Positions 51,156-60,359 of a stretch of 64,000 nucleotides of DNA are shown here, one piece after another (the stretch's first letter is position 1; the number at the start of each line of letters is the position of its first letter). This stretch comes from Streptomyces sp. CG 926 (GTDB lineage: Bacteria > Actinomycetota > Actinomycetes > Streptomycetales > Streptomycetaceae), in NCBI RefSeq assembly GCF_003148825.1, contig NZ_QGGZ01000008.1, positions 1 through 64,000 of the forward strand, given 5' to 3'. A model generated the notes under the pieces. It saw nothing but the letters and a program-made list of their open reading frames with translations, did no database searches and was not told where the DNA came from. The position numbers and the translations under genes are program-made.

Positions 51156-54100
51156 TCAGGCCCGCGGCACGCCCATGACCTCCCGCGCGTGCAGATTCGG
51201 CACCAGGCCCAGCCGCCACGCCTGCCAGCCCTCCGCCGGATCCACGCCGCGGCCCAGGATCACCCCGTACGTCTCCAGGCAGTCCTCCAGCCGGCCGTCC
51301 CGCGCCGGATGCGGAGCCTGCGCGAGGCGCCCCAGCTCGGCCCGCGCCTCCTCCGGCGCCGCCGGCACCGCGTACGGCAGCATCGTGCACCGCAGGAACC
51401 GCGCCCAGTCCTCCCCGCGCCGGTCCCCGTACGCGATGAACAGCCGCACCGCCTCCTCGCACAGCCCCAGCGCCTGCGACAGCCGGCCGTTGCCCGCGTC
51501 GATCACCGCCAGCTCCAGGCACGTCCACGCCTCGCCGTGCGCCAGCCCGATCCGCCGGAAATCCGCCCGCGCGTCCACCAGCAGCTGACGGGCGAAGCCG
51601 GAGTTGCGCAGGTTCCCCGTCTGGGCCGCCCGCTGGTCCCGCGTCACCCGCCCCGAATGGTGACGGGCGTAGGCCAGCCCGTACACGTCCCGCATCCGCG
51701 AGAACATCGTCCGCGCCCGCTCCAGCTCCCGTACCGCCTCGTCGCGCTCGCCGCCCACCTCCAGCGCCTGCCCGAGGTAGTACTGCGTCCATGCCTCCCC
51801 GCGCGCGTCCTCCGCCTCCCGGTGGCGGGCGAGGGCCTCCCGCAGCCCCTCCACCGCCGGCCCCGGATCCCCGTCCACCACCCGGGCCCGGCCCAGCTGC
51901 GTCAGCGCCCAGGCCTCACCACGGTCGTCGCGGGTGCGCCCGTACAGGTCCAGAGCCAGCCGCAGCTCCACCTCCGCCCGCTCCACGTCCCCGTACCGCA
52001 GGTGCACCTGCCCCAGCTGGAAATGCGCCCACGCCTCCCCGTGCACGCTCTCGCTCTCCCGGTGCAGCGCCAGCGAGGTCTCCAGCAGCCGCGCCGCCTC
52101 CGCCAGCCGCGCCCGGTCCCGCTCCACCGCCGCCAGCGCGTGCAGGCCCCAGGCCCGGTCACCCGCCAGTTCCGACGGCTCCTGCAGCTCCAGCGCCTCC
52201 CGGATCCGTACCGCCGCCTCCGGAAGGTTGCCCTGGTGGTGCAGGGTGATCCCGAGCGAGATCAGGGCCATCGCCGCCGCGGCCTCCTGATCGGCCTCCA
52301 TGTACTGGTCCACCACCGAGGCCAGCGTGGTGCGGGCCTTGTCCAGCTCGCCCAGCTGGCGCGCCGCGATACCGGTACGCCACTGCACCGACCGCACCAG
52401 CCGCCCCTGCTGTCCCTTCAGCCCGTTGTGACCCGCCGCGACCACCTGCGTCAGCTCATCGATCTCACCCAGCCGGTACAGGTCCCCGCGCAACAGACAG
52501 AAGTCGCACAGCGCGCCCAGCAGATCCAGCACCGCCTGCTGGTCCACGCCCTCCGAATGCCGCAGTGCCGCCGTGATGAAGCTCGACTCGTCGTCCAGCC
52601 AGCGCAGCGCCGCGTCCAGCGAGGCGAACCCGTGGACCCCGACGGGCCCCTTGAGGACGTTCGCCCGCGTCGACATCTTCCCGTCGACCATCCGGATCAC
52701 CGAGTCCGCCAGACCCGCGTAGTCGCGGATCAGCCGCTCGTGCGCCGCCGCGGCCTGCGCCCGGTCCTCGTCCGCCGCCGCCCGCGCGGCCGCGTACGAG
52801 CGCACCGCGTCGTGCATCCGGAACCGCTGGCCGCGCACCCGCTCGATCAGCCCGGCCTCCCACAGCTCCTCCAGCGTGCGCAGCGCCGCCGCCTCCGGTA
52901 CGTCCGCCAGCGCGGCCGCCGCCGCACCACCCAGCGACGCCCGCCCGGCCAGCGGCAGCCGCCGCAGCAGCTGTCGGGCGGGCTCGGCCAGCCGCGCGTC
53001 CGCCGCCCGCAGCGCCGCCTCCACCGGCTGCGCGCCCGTGCCGTCCGTCAGGACCCGGCCCTCGCGCGCCGGCGGAGCCAGCAGCCGCAGCGCGAGCGGG
53101 AGACCGCCGCTCAGCTCCACCACGGCGGCCAGGTCCTCCTCCGCCGGGCCCGCGGTGCCCGCCGAGGTACCCGCCGGGCCCGCCGAGGTACCCGCCGGAC
53201 CCGCCCACGCCGTCCGGAGCAGCTCCGCCGACTCCTGGCGCGCCAACCGCTCCACCGGCAGCTGGTACACCCACGCCGCCAGATCCGCCGGCAGCTCCAG
53301 CGGCTCCCGCGCCGTCACCAGCACCAGGCTCTCCGAACGCTCCGGAACCAGCATCCGCACCTGCGCCGCGTCCACCGCGTCGTCCAGCAGCACCGTCACC
53401 GGCAGCCCCTGCAGATGCTGGTGGTACAGCTCGCCCAGGCGTCGTACCTGCTGCTCCGCCGACGCGCCCTCACGGAACAGCAACTGCTCGCGGGGCGCAC
53501 CGAGCCGGTTCATCAGGTGCAGCAGCGCCTCCCGCGTGGCCAGCGGCGCCTCCCCGGACGCCTCGCCGGCCGAACCGCCCCGCAGGTCCACCACGCACGC
53601 GCCCCGGAACTGGTCCCGCAGCGCGTGCGCCGCCTGCAGGGCCAGGGCCGTACGTCCCACCCCCGGCTCACCGTGCAGCACCACCACCACCGGCCGGGTC
53701 TCCGTACTCGCCCGCGCCGCCTGCACCCACTGCGCGATCCGCGTCAGCTCCGACCGCCGCCCCGCGAACACCTCCGCCGGAGCCGGCAGCTGCCCGAAGG
53801 AATGCTCCAGCACACTGCGCCGGCGCGCCTCCGCGCTGCGGTCCGTGCCCCGCAGCCGCGGAGCCGGTCGCGCCGCCGCCGGCCGGGCCACGGGCCGGGC
53901 CGCCCGGGCCGCCGCGGCCACCGCACGCTGCTGCTCCAGGAACGGGCGTATCCCGCGCACCTCCAGCGCCGACAGCCACTGCAGGCGCAACTGCTCGGGC
54001 CCGCCCGGCCGGCCCCGCTCCCCGGCCCGCCGGTTCGCGGCCGGCAGGTGCAGCGCCGTCACCTTCACCACCGTCGCCACCGCGCCGGAGATCCCCACCA

Positions 54101-54437
54101 CGGCCCCCGCGGTCAGCGCCGTACCGGCCGCGACGCCCAGCGACAGGTCCGCGCCCACGGCCGCGGCCGCCGCCACCGCCGTCACCAGCATCGCCGTGGA
54201 GGGGTTGCCCCGCCGGAAGGCCTCACCGAGCGACTGGTCCCCGGCCGCCGCCTCGTCCAGAGCCCGTACGTACGCCTCGTACTCCGGCGCCGCACTCGCG
54301 GCGAGCGCGTCGAGCGCCTCCCGGCCCCGAGCCAGCAGCGTCGCCCGGTCGATGCCCGTACCCGTTCCCCGCTGCGCCGCGTCGTCCACGACCCGCTCCA
54401 ACAGCCGCTCGGCCTCACCGCGATGGCTGTCCCGCAT
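51156..54437 (-). CDS. membrane-associated STAND/NB-ARC NTPase with TPR array
   Basis: A protein of about 1093 residues. An N-terminal helical part ends in two hydrophobic segments (about 80-98 and 102-128). Then come a Pro/Ala/Arg linker, an NB-ARC-like NTPase (Walker A GEPGVGRT at about 256-263, Walker B VTVLLDD at about 347-353, and ELSGGLPLALRLLA as the GxP motif), a winged-helix-like region (FRMHDAVRSYAAAR) and at least eight TPR-like repeats (about 640-1000; GEAWAHFQLGQVHLRYGDVERAEVEL type). There is no SARP DNA-binding domain, so it is not an AfsR. STAND proteins act as ligand-triggered switches in regulation or defence. ATG 54437 fits the GAGGGGG site better than 54443. Confidence 0.85.
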   Translation of the reverse strand: MRDSHRGEAERLLERVVDDAAQRGTGTGIDRATLLARGREALDALAASAAPEYEAYVRALDEAAAGDQSLGEAFRRGNPSTAMLVTAVAAAAAVGADLSLGVAAGTALTAGAVVGISGAVATVVKVTALHLPAANRRAGERGRPGGPEQLRLQWLSALEVRGIRPFLEQQRAVAAAARAARPVARPAAARPAPRLRGTDRSAEARRRSVLEHSFGQLPAPAEVFAGRRSELTRIAQWVQAARASTETRPVVVVLHGEPGVGRTALALQAAHALRDQFRGACVVDLRGGSAGEASGEAPLATREALLHLMNRLGAPREQLLFREGASAEQQVRRLGELYHQHLQGLPVTVLLDDAVDAAQVRMLVPERSESLVLVTAREPLELPADLAAWVYQLPVERLARQESAELLRTAWAGPAGTSAGPAGTSAGTAGPAEEDLAAVVELSGGLPLALRLLAPPAREGRVLTDGTGAQPVEAALRAADARLAEPARQLLRRLPLAGRASLGGAAAAALADVPEAAALRTLEELWEAGLIERVRGQRFRMHDAVRSYAAARAAADEDRAQAAAAHERLIRDYAGLADSVIRMVDGKMSTRANVLKGPVGVHGFASLDAALRWLDDESSFITAALRHSEGVDQQAVLDLLGALCDFCLLRGDLYRLGEIDELTQVVAAGHNGLKGQQGRLVRSVQWRTGIAARQLGELDKARTTLASVVDQYMEADQEAAAAMALISLGITLHHQGNLPEAAVRIREALELQEPSELAGDRAWGLHALAAVERDRARLAEAARLLETSLALHRESESVHGEAWAHFQLGQVHLRYGDVERAEVELRLALDLYGRTRDDRGEAWALTQLGRARVVDGDPGPAVEGLREALARHREAEDARGEAWTQYYLGQALEVGGERDEAVRELERARTMFSRMRDVYGLAYARHHSGRVTRDQRAAQTGNLRNSGFARQLLVDARADFRRIGLAHGEAWTCLELAVIDAGNGRLSQALGLCEEAVRLFIAYGDRRGEDWARFLRCTMLPYAVPAAPEEARAELGRLAQAPHPARDGRLEDCLETYGVILGRGVDPAEGWQAWRLGLVPNLHAREVMGVPRA

Positions 54438-54589
54438 CGGCATCCCCCTCAGAGAGCTCCGGCAACGAGCCCCAAGTGTCCTGCGGGACTCCTCCGAGCG
54501 CGAGGGAATCTGAGCTAGTTCAGAGGGAAGTGCGCACTCTCTCCTACAGTCGGGTCGAAATCAGTCAACTGGCATATCCGGAGGGCAAC

Positions 54590-55354
54590 ATGACGTCACG
54601 TCGCTCACGCACGGCGCTGATCTGGACCCTGTGCGCGACGGCGCTGCTGTCGTCGTCGACCGGATGCGAAACCCCGCCTCCCGCACGGGGGTTCGTGGCC
54701 CGCCACGAGAAACCGGACGAAGCCGACCGCGACAACGCCGACCTGATCGAGCGGCGCCAACTCCTACGGCTCGTCACCGCGGACCTCGACGCCTACCTCG
54801 ACGTCCCCCACCGGATCACGGTCGTCGCCCGCTCCTGCGGGGGCGAGGGCAGCGGCTACGACCCCGAGACCCACCGGATCGAGCTCTGCTACGACGACCT
54901 GACGCAGGACCGCGAACGGCTGGAGGCGGCCGACCACCGCCCGGCGGACGAAGCCCTCTCCGAGATCGTCCGGGAGACCCTCCACCACGAGGTGGGCCAC
55001 GCCCTCGTCGACGCCCTGGACCTCCCCGTCCGCGACCAGGGCCGCGCCGAGGAGGACGCCGCCGACCGCTTCGCCCAGCTGATGCTCCTGCGCTCCCCGG
55101 ACGGCGACCGCACCCTGCTGACGGCGGCCCGCGCCTACGACCTCGCGGCGGCCGCCGACCCCACCCCCGACCCCGACGACGAACATGCACCGGACCCGGC
55201 CCGCGCGGAATCCCACCGCTGCGCCGCCTACGGCGCGGCCCCGGCCCGCCACCCGGACCTCGCGACACCGGCCCGCGCGAACTGCCCCCGCACCTGGGCC
55301 ACCACCCGCGACACCTGGACCGCCGACCTGGCCCCGCTGCTCAGGAGGGGGTGA
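54590..55354 (+). CDS. DUF4344-like metallopeptidase lipoprotein
   Basis: A 254-residue exported lipoprotein: signal peptide with lipobox-like SSTGC near residue 26, then a domain with LHHEVGHALVDALDLPVRDQGRAEEDAADRF, a HExxH zinc motif with a downstream Glu/Asp-rich helix as in DUF4344 putative peptidases. Cys in VARSCGGEG and IELCYDD probably pair. The tail is Ala/Pro/Asp-rich. ATG follows GGAGGG. Divergent from the STAND gene (152 bp between), so shared regulation is possible. Confidence 0.82.
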   Translation: MTSRRSRTALIWTLCATALLSSSTGCETPPPARGFVARHEKPDEADRDNADLIERRQLLRLVTADLDAYLDVPHRITVVARSCGGEGSGYDPETHRIELCYDDLTQDRERLEAADHRPADEALSEIVRETLHHEVGHALVDALDLPVRDQGRAEEDAADRFAQLMLLRSPDGDRTLLTAARAYDLAAAADPTPDPDDEHAPDPARAESHRCAAYGAAPARHPDLATPARANCPRTWATTRDTWTADLAPLLRRG

Positions 55355-55480
55355 CCGTGCGAGCCGTTCGCCCGTTCGCCCATTCATCCGTAGAGGGGTG
55401 AGCCGTGCCCCATTCTTGGAAAGTCGGTATCCAAGGTCCAGTAGCTCCCTACATTCTCCCGAGAACAGAGGGGGTGCGGG

Positions 55481-57139
55481 GTGCGCGAAGATCACGCGAC
55501 GCTGACCGCGTTGGGGTTCAACTCTGACGAACTGGAAGCCATGGGGCTGAGCAAGCCCGCGACGGCGGAGCCGGTGGGGCTCGTGGATGCGTACCTCCGG
55601 CGGAGTAACAAGAAGGAGGATCTTGCCGCCATCCGGGGACATCTCCGGGATCTGGTGCGCTGGGCCCAGGCCGAGGGAATGCAGATCCGCCACGTCTGGT
55701 TCGAACAGCTCTCGGCGTCCAAGGCCTACGTAAGGCGGTGGGAGTTCGAGAAGGCCACACAAGCGATTGTGGATGGCAAGTCCAAAACGCTCGGTGTGTG
55801 GAAGGCGGACCGCTTCGACAGACGCGGGATGGGGGCGGTCGGGCGAATGCTCGACGAGTTCGACCGCCGCCAGGCACGTCTGGTGTCCGTCTCCGAAGGC
55901 CTGGACTCCGCAAACGGGGGACGCTTGGTGTTCGCGATCCTGAGCGAGAGTGCCAGACAAGAAGCCAAGGACATCGCGAAGCGGGTCAAGAACGGCCACG
56001 ACGCACACAAGGCGGAGGGCCGACGCGGAACGGGCAAACCCCCGTTCGGGCTCTACAGCGCACCGGGGAGCGGAAAGGTCGAACCGCACCCGGGCGAGTA
56101 TGGGACCGCCCGCCGGCTGGCGGACATGCTGTTGGACAAGAAGACCACGAAAGTCACCGCACATGCGCTCAACGCAGCGGGTCACCGGACTCGCAGCGGA
56201 GCCACCTGGTCGCCGACCGCGGTGAGCAAGCTCGCCCAGTCACCGCTCTTCGCAGGCATGGTCCCAGTTCGGCGTCGCAGGACGGACGAGTACGGGAACT
56301 CCCTGGATAGTTGGGAGGGGTACGGCGAACCCTTGCGGGACGGCAAGGGTGAGATCGTCATGTGTGGTGCGGGAGTGGTGACTCCGGCTGAATGGTTCAG
56401 GATCAAGGCGTTCGTCGCCGAGCGGACCGATGATCGCCGGGCCAAGGGAAAGCGCGAAGCGAAGTACCTGGGCACCGGCAGTTATCGCTGTGGACGGATG
56501 CGGGACAAGGACGGGGCCGGAACGGCCGAGCCGTGCGGCAGCCCGCTGAGCCACCGGGGCGGGCGCTACCGGTGTGAAGTCCGGCAAACACGCGGCAAGT
56601 CGATCTGTGAGGGTGTCGTCACGCTGGCCGAACGGATGGATCACGCTGTGGGACAAGCGTGGGTCGACCACATCGCCGGCCTTGCACCGGACGATCCTGT
56701 GATCACCGAGATGGCGCGTCGCTGGTTCGCTTTCGCGGACCCGGAAGCGCAGGCGAAGAAGGCGGAGGCTCAGAGGGCACTTGAGGCGGCTCAGAAACGG
56801 GTGAAGAAGCTCGAGGACGACTTCTACGTCTACGGGAAGATGGACGAGGAGCGGTTCGAGGAGTTGAGCGAGGGCCAGCGCATCCTCCTCGAGAGCCTGA
56901 ACACCACCCTGGAAGTAATGGCGGTCGAAGCCGGTCCGGCGCCCCTCGGGCGGATCGAGAGCCTGAGGGAGGCCTGGGGGAAGGCAGACATGATGGACAA
57001 GCGCATGTTGCTGAAGTGCGCGCTCGGGGAGCAGGGCATCAGGGTCAAGGCGGCGACCCGACAGGGGGATCCCACGCCGATCCTCGCGCGCCTCGAGTTC
57101 GACTGGCTTTCGAAGACGGATGCCACCGGCTGCGCATGA
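55481..57139 (+). CDS. int: large serine recombinase (phage-type integrase)
   Basis: A 552-residue site-specific recombinase. Resolvase domain about 34-190, with catalytic Ser42 in AYLRRSN and conserved GVWKADRFDRRG and SESARQEAKDIAKRV; recombinase domain about 200-330; zinc-ribbon with four Cys (YRCGRM, EPCGS, YRCEV, SICEG, about 345-390); coiled coil about 430-475. It is of the kind carried by phages and integrative elements. Base composition is visibly less GC-rich than its neighbours, which points to transfer. No excisionase, phage or conjugation gene is adjacent. GTG start behind AGAGGGGG. Confidence 0.93.
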   Translation: MREDHATLTALGFNSDELEAMGLSKPATAEPVGLVDAYLRRSNKKEDLAAIRGHLRDLVRWAQAEGMQIRHVWFEQLSASKAYVRRWEFEKATQAIVDGKSKTLGVWKADRFDRRGMGAVGRMLDEFDRRQARLVSVSEGLDSANGGRLVFAILSESARQEAKDIAKRVKNGHDAHKAEGRRGTGKPPFGLYSAPGSGKVEPHPGEYGTARRLADMLLDKKTTKVTAHALNAAGHRTRSGATWSPTAVSKLAQSPLFAGMVPVRRRRTDEYGNSLDSWEGYGEPLRDGKGEIVMCGAGVVTPAEWFRIKAFVAERTDDRRAKGKREAKYLGTGSYRCGRMRDKDGAGTAEPCGSPLSHRGGRYRCEVRQTRGKSICEGVVTLAERMDHAVGQAWVDHIAGLAPDDPVITEMARRWFAFADPEAQAKKAEAQRALEAAQKRVKKLEDDFYVYGKMDEERFEELSEGQRILLESLNTTLEVMAVEAGPAPLGRIESLREAWGKADMMDKRMLLKCALGEQGIRVKAATRQGDPTPILARLEFDWLSKTDATGCA

Positions 57140-57272
57140 CGTTACGTCACGGCGTCCGGCCCTCGATCCCGGGCCGTTCGCCTCTTGGCCCACGAACCGG
57201 TGGTGACGCATCGATCGCCGCCACGCCTCGGGAATCGGACCGGTCGCCGCCGGGTGCGCGAGGATAGGGCCT

Positions 57273-59339
57273 ATGCCCAACCGACTCGCACACGCCACGT
57301 CCCCGTACCTCCTGCAGCACGCGGACAACCCCGTCGACTGGTGGCAGTGGGAGCCCGCGGCCTTCGACGAGGCGCGCCGGCGAGGCGTTCCAGTATTCCT
57401 GAGCGTCGGATACAGCAGCTGCCATTGGTGTCATGTCCTCGCCCACGAGTCCTTCGAGGACGAATTGACCGCCGCGTACATGAACGAGCACTTCGTCAAC
57501 ATCAAGGTGGACCGCGAGGAACGTCCCGACGTGGACGCCGTCTACATGGAGGCCGTGCAGGCCGCCACCGGACAGGGCGGCTGGCCCATGTCGGTCTTCA
57601 TGACCGCGGATGCCGAGCCCTTCTACTTCGGCACCTACTTCCCGCCCGAGCCCCGGCACGGCATGCCCTCTTTCACGCAGGTCCTCGAAGGCGTGTACGC
57701 CGCGTGGACCGGCCGTCGCGAAGAGGTGGGAGAGGTGGCGCGGAAGATCACGGGCGATCTGGCCGGCCGCACGTTCAGCTCCGAAGGTACGGGGAGGCCC
57801 ACGGAGGAGTCCCAGGCCGGTGCCCTGCTCTCCCTGACGCGTGACTACGACCCGACCAGCGGGTGGTTCGGCAGCGGTGACACGAGGTTCCCTCCGAGCA
57901 TGACCGTGGAGTTCCTTCTCCGTCACCATGCCCGGACGGGGTCCGAGGGGGGCCGCGAGATGGCCGAGGGGGCATGTGAGGCCATGGCCCGTGCCAGTTT
58001 GTTCGACCAGGTGGGAGGCGGGTTCCACCGCTACGTGCTTCGTCAACAGGCCGGTGGCGCTTTGGTACCGCACTTCGAGAAGATGCTCTATGACAACGCG
58101 CTGCTGTGCCGGGTCTACGCCCACCTGTGGCGCGCCACCGGGTCGGATCTCGCGCGTCGGGTCGCGCTGGAGACCGCCGATTTCATGGTCCGGGAGCTGC
58201 GCACCGATCAGGGCGGCTTCGCCTCCGCGCTCGACGCCGACAGCGAGGACCCGCTGACCGGGGAGCACGTCGAGGGGGCCTACTACGCCTGGACGCCCGC
58301 CCAGCTGCGCGAGGTGCTGGGCGAGGCCGACGGGGAGGTGGCCGCCGGGTACTTCGGAGTGACCGAGGAGGGGACCTTCGAGCACGGCACGTCCGTGCTG
58401 CAGCTGCCCCAGGACGGGCCCGCGGTGGAGGCGGGCCGGCTCGCCGGGATCAAGGAGCGGCTGCTGGCCGCGCGGGGGCGGCGGCCCGCGCCCGGCCGGG
58501 ACGACAAGATCGTGGCCGCGTGGAACGGGCTGGCGATCGCCGCCCTCGCCGAGTGCGGGGCGTACTTCGAGCGGCCCGACCTGGTGGAGCGGGCGACGGA
58601 GGCCGCCGATCTGCTGGTGCGCGTGCACATGGACGGCCGGGCGCGGCTGTCGCGCACCAGCAGGGACGGCCGGGTCGGCACCAACGACGGGGTGTTGGAG
58701 GACTACGGCGATGTGGCGGAGGGCTTCCTGGCGCTGGCGTCCGTGACCGGCGAGGGGGTCTGGCTGGAGTTCGCCGGGTTCCTCGTCGACCTGGTCCTGG
58801 ACCGGTTCACCGCCGAGGACGGATCGCTGTACGACACGGCGCACGACGCCGAGAAGCTCATCCGCAGGCCGCAGGACCCGACGGACACCGCCGCCCCCTC
58901 GGGGTGGACGGCCGCCGCGGGCGCGCTGCTCTCGTACGCGGCGCACACCGGCTCGCAGGCGCACCGTACGGCGGCGGAGCGGGCGCTCGGGGTGGTGCAG
59001 GCGCTCGGGCCGCGGGTACCGCGCTTCATCGGGCACGGGCTGTCGGTGGCCGAGGCGCTCCTCGACGGGCCGCGCGAGGTGGCGGTCGTGGGCGATCCCG
59101 AGGACGCGGCGCTGGCGCTGCTGCACCGGACCGCGCTACTGGGGACGGCGCCCGGGGCGGTGGTGGCGGCCGGACTTCCGCGTGGGGCGGACGGCGGTGG
59201 CGGCGAGTTCCCGCTGCTCGCCGAGCGCACCCTCGTGCACGACCTGCCGACGGCGTACGTGTGTCGACATTTCGTCTGCGCGCGGCCCACGACGGATCCG
59301 GTCGAGCTGGCGGAGCAGTTGGGCGCGGTCCGCCCCTGA
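57273..59339 (+). CDS. YyaL/SSP411-type thioredoxin-domain protein
   Basis: A 688-residue protein: N-terminal thioredoxin-like domain (about 1-165) with C50-H-W-C53 in SSCHWCHVLAHESFED, then an (alpha/alpha)6 barrel-like domain (GGFHRYV, HFEKMLYDNA, GAYYAWTPAQLREVL, KIVAAWNGLAIAAL). This is the DUF255/YyaL family, related in fold to N-acylglucosamine epimerases. The reaction is not established; a role in sugar or redox metabolism is suggested for relatives. ATG 57273 gives the normal MPNRLAHATSPYLLQHADNPVDW start. Confidence 0.9.
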   Translation: MPNRLAHATSPYLLQHADNPVDWWQWEPAAFDEARRRGVPVFLSVGYSSCHWCHVLAHESFEDELTAAYMNEHFVNIKVDREERPDVDAVYMEAVQAATGQGGWPMSVFMTADAEPFYFGTYFPPEPRHGMPSFTQVLEGVYAAWTGRREEVGEVARKITGDLAGRTFSSEGTGRPTEESQAGALLSLTRDYDPTSGWFGSGDTRFPPSMTVEFLLRHHARTGSEGGREMAEGACEAMARASLFDQVGGGFHRYVLRQQAGGALVPHFEKMLYDNALLCRVYAHLWRATGSDLARRVALETADFMVRELRTDQGGFASALDADSEDPLTGEHVEGAYYAWTPAQLREVLGEADGEVAAGYFGVTEEGTFEHGTSVLQLPQDGPAVEAGRLAGIKERLLAARGRRPAPGRDDKIVAAWNGLAIAALAECGAYFERPDLVERATEAADLLVRVHMDGRARLSRTSRDGRVGTNDGVLEDYGDVAEGFLALASVTGEGVWLEFAGFLVDLVLDRFTAEDGSLYDTAHDAEKLIRRPQDPTDTAAPSGWTAAAGALLSYAAHTGSQAHRTAAERALGVVQALGPRVPRFIGHGLSVAEALLDGPREVAVVGDPEDAALALLHRTALLGTAPGAVVAAGLPRGADGGGGEFPLLAERTLVHDLPTAYVCRHFVCARPTTDPVELAEQLGAVRP

Positions 59340-59398
59340 AGCCGGATCGGACGACGCGACGCGACGGGACCCCGCCGCCGCCCCCCCGGCGGGCGTTC

Positions 59399-59423
59399 CG
59401 GTCGCGGGCCCGTCCCGCGACCG
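59399..59423. terminator. hairpin terminator between convergent genes
   Basis: 10-bp stem CGGTCGCGGG / CCCGCGACCG with a 5-base loop, between the YyaL-type gene and the hemolysin III gene. Confidence 0.75.
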
Positions 59424-59425
59424 AC

Positions 59426-60148
59426 TCAGTGCTGGTACGCGGCCAGCGAGATGCCGACGTAGTGGGCCACGAAGGCCGCGAGGGTCAGCGAGTGGAAGAC
59501 CTCGTGGAAGCCGAAGAAGCGGGGGGAGGGGTTCGGGCGCTTCATGCCGTAGATGACCCCGCCCACGCTGTACAGGAGGCCGCCGACGATCACCAGCACC
59601 AGGACGGCGATCCCGCCGGTGCGCATGAAGTCGGGCAGGAAGAAGACCGCCGCCCAGCCCATGGCGATGTAGCAGGGGGTGTAGAGCCAGCGCGGGGCGC
59701 CGACCCAGAAGACCCGGAAGGCGATGCCGGCGGCCGCCGCGATCCACACCGCCCACAGCAGGGTCCGCCCGGTGGAGGGCGGGAGCAGCAGGACGGTCAG
59801 CGGGGTGTAGGTACCCGCGATGATCAGGAAGATGTTGGCGTGGTCGAGCCGCCGCAGGATGGCCTCGCCGCGCGGTCCCCAGGTGCCGCGGTGGTAGACC
59901 GCGCTGACGCCGAAGAGCAGGCAGGCCGTGAGGATGTAGACGCCGCACGCGACCCGCGCCCGGGTGGAGTCGGTGAAGGCCATCAGCACCAGGCCCGCGA
60001 CGACCACGGCCGGGAACATCCCGAGGTGCAGCCAGCCGCGCAGCAGCGGCTTCTCCTCCAGGGCGGTCTCGGCCGCCTCCAGGGCCTCGACGACCGGTGT
60101 GGCCTCGGCGGCCGGGACGGCGGCGGCATCAGAAGTCATGCGCGCCAT
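59426..60148 (-). CDS. hemolysin III (PAQR/YqfA) family membrane protein
   Basis: A 240-residue protein with seven predicted membrane segments and PAQR motifs: SAVYHRGTW (first His/Ser motif), RRLDHANIFLIIAGTYTP, and the C-terminal HEVFHSLTLAAFVAHY, which together form a likely zinc-hydrolase site. The family is named hemolysin III but probably acts on membrane lipids. Start ATG 60148 (60139 possible). A perfect palindrome lies four bases upstream and probably controls the gene. Confidence 0.9.
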   Translation of the reverse strand: MARMTSDAAAVPAAEATPVVEALEAAETALEEKPLLRGWLHLGMFPAVVVAGLVLMAFTDSTRARVACGVYILTACLLFGVSAVYHRGTWGPRGEAILRRLDHANIFLIIAGTYTPLTVLLLPPSTGRTLLWAVWIAAAAGIAFRVFWVGAPRWLYTPCYIAMGWAAVFFLPDFMRTGGIAVLVLVIVGGLLYSVGGVIYGMKRPNPSPRFFGFHEVFHSLTLAAFVAHYVGISLAAYQH

Positions 60149-60151
60149 GCT

Positions 60152-60169
60152 ACCTACGGGTCCGTAGGT
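60152..60169. promoter_or_regulatory. 18-bp palindrome at the hemolysin III start
   Basis: ACCTACGG-GT-CCGTAGGT, perfect 8-bp arms. It ends three bases before the ATG of the hemolysin III gene. Geometry fits a TetR-type operator; the regulator is not in the window. Confidence 0.6.
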
Positions 60170-60359
60170 TTCCGTTAGTGGTCTTTACGGAAGATTGACG
60201 GACGTGGCAATGCTCACGTGAGAGGCCCTCTGGACATATGCGCACATCCACCGGATGATCAGATGAGTGCGGTCGACACCGGATGAGCGGAGCGCGAAGC
60301 GTCCGGGTCGCAGCCCCCACGGGGCCTACACCAAACAAACCCCTCAACAAGGAGCAATC

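Noticed and set aside
51156..54437. AfsR/SARP-type activator
   Set aside because: There is no N-terminal winged-helix DNA-binding and BTA domain; the N-terminus has membrane segments.
50826..54518. 1230-codon open frame on the plus strand opposite the STAND NTPase gene
   Set aside because: The product is Arg/Gln/Pro/His-rich without domains, while the minus strand encodes clear Walker motifs and TPRs. It is a GC-rich shadow frame.
55355..57272. Prophage or conjugative element around the serine recombinase
   Set aside because: No phage structural, replication, excision or transfer genes are adjacent, and no convincing long att repeats were found; only a lone integrase can be claimed.
57147..59126. 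659-codon minus-strand frame opposite the YyaL-type gene
   Set aside because: Shadow of a well-conserved plus-strand gene; no coherent domain.
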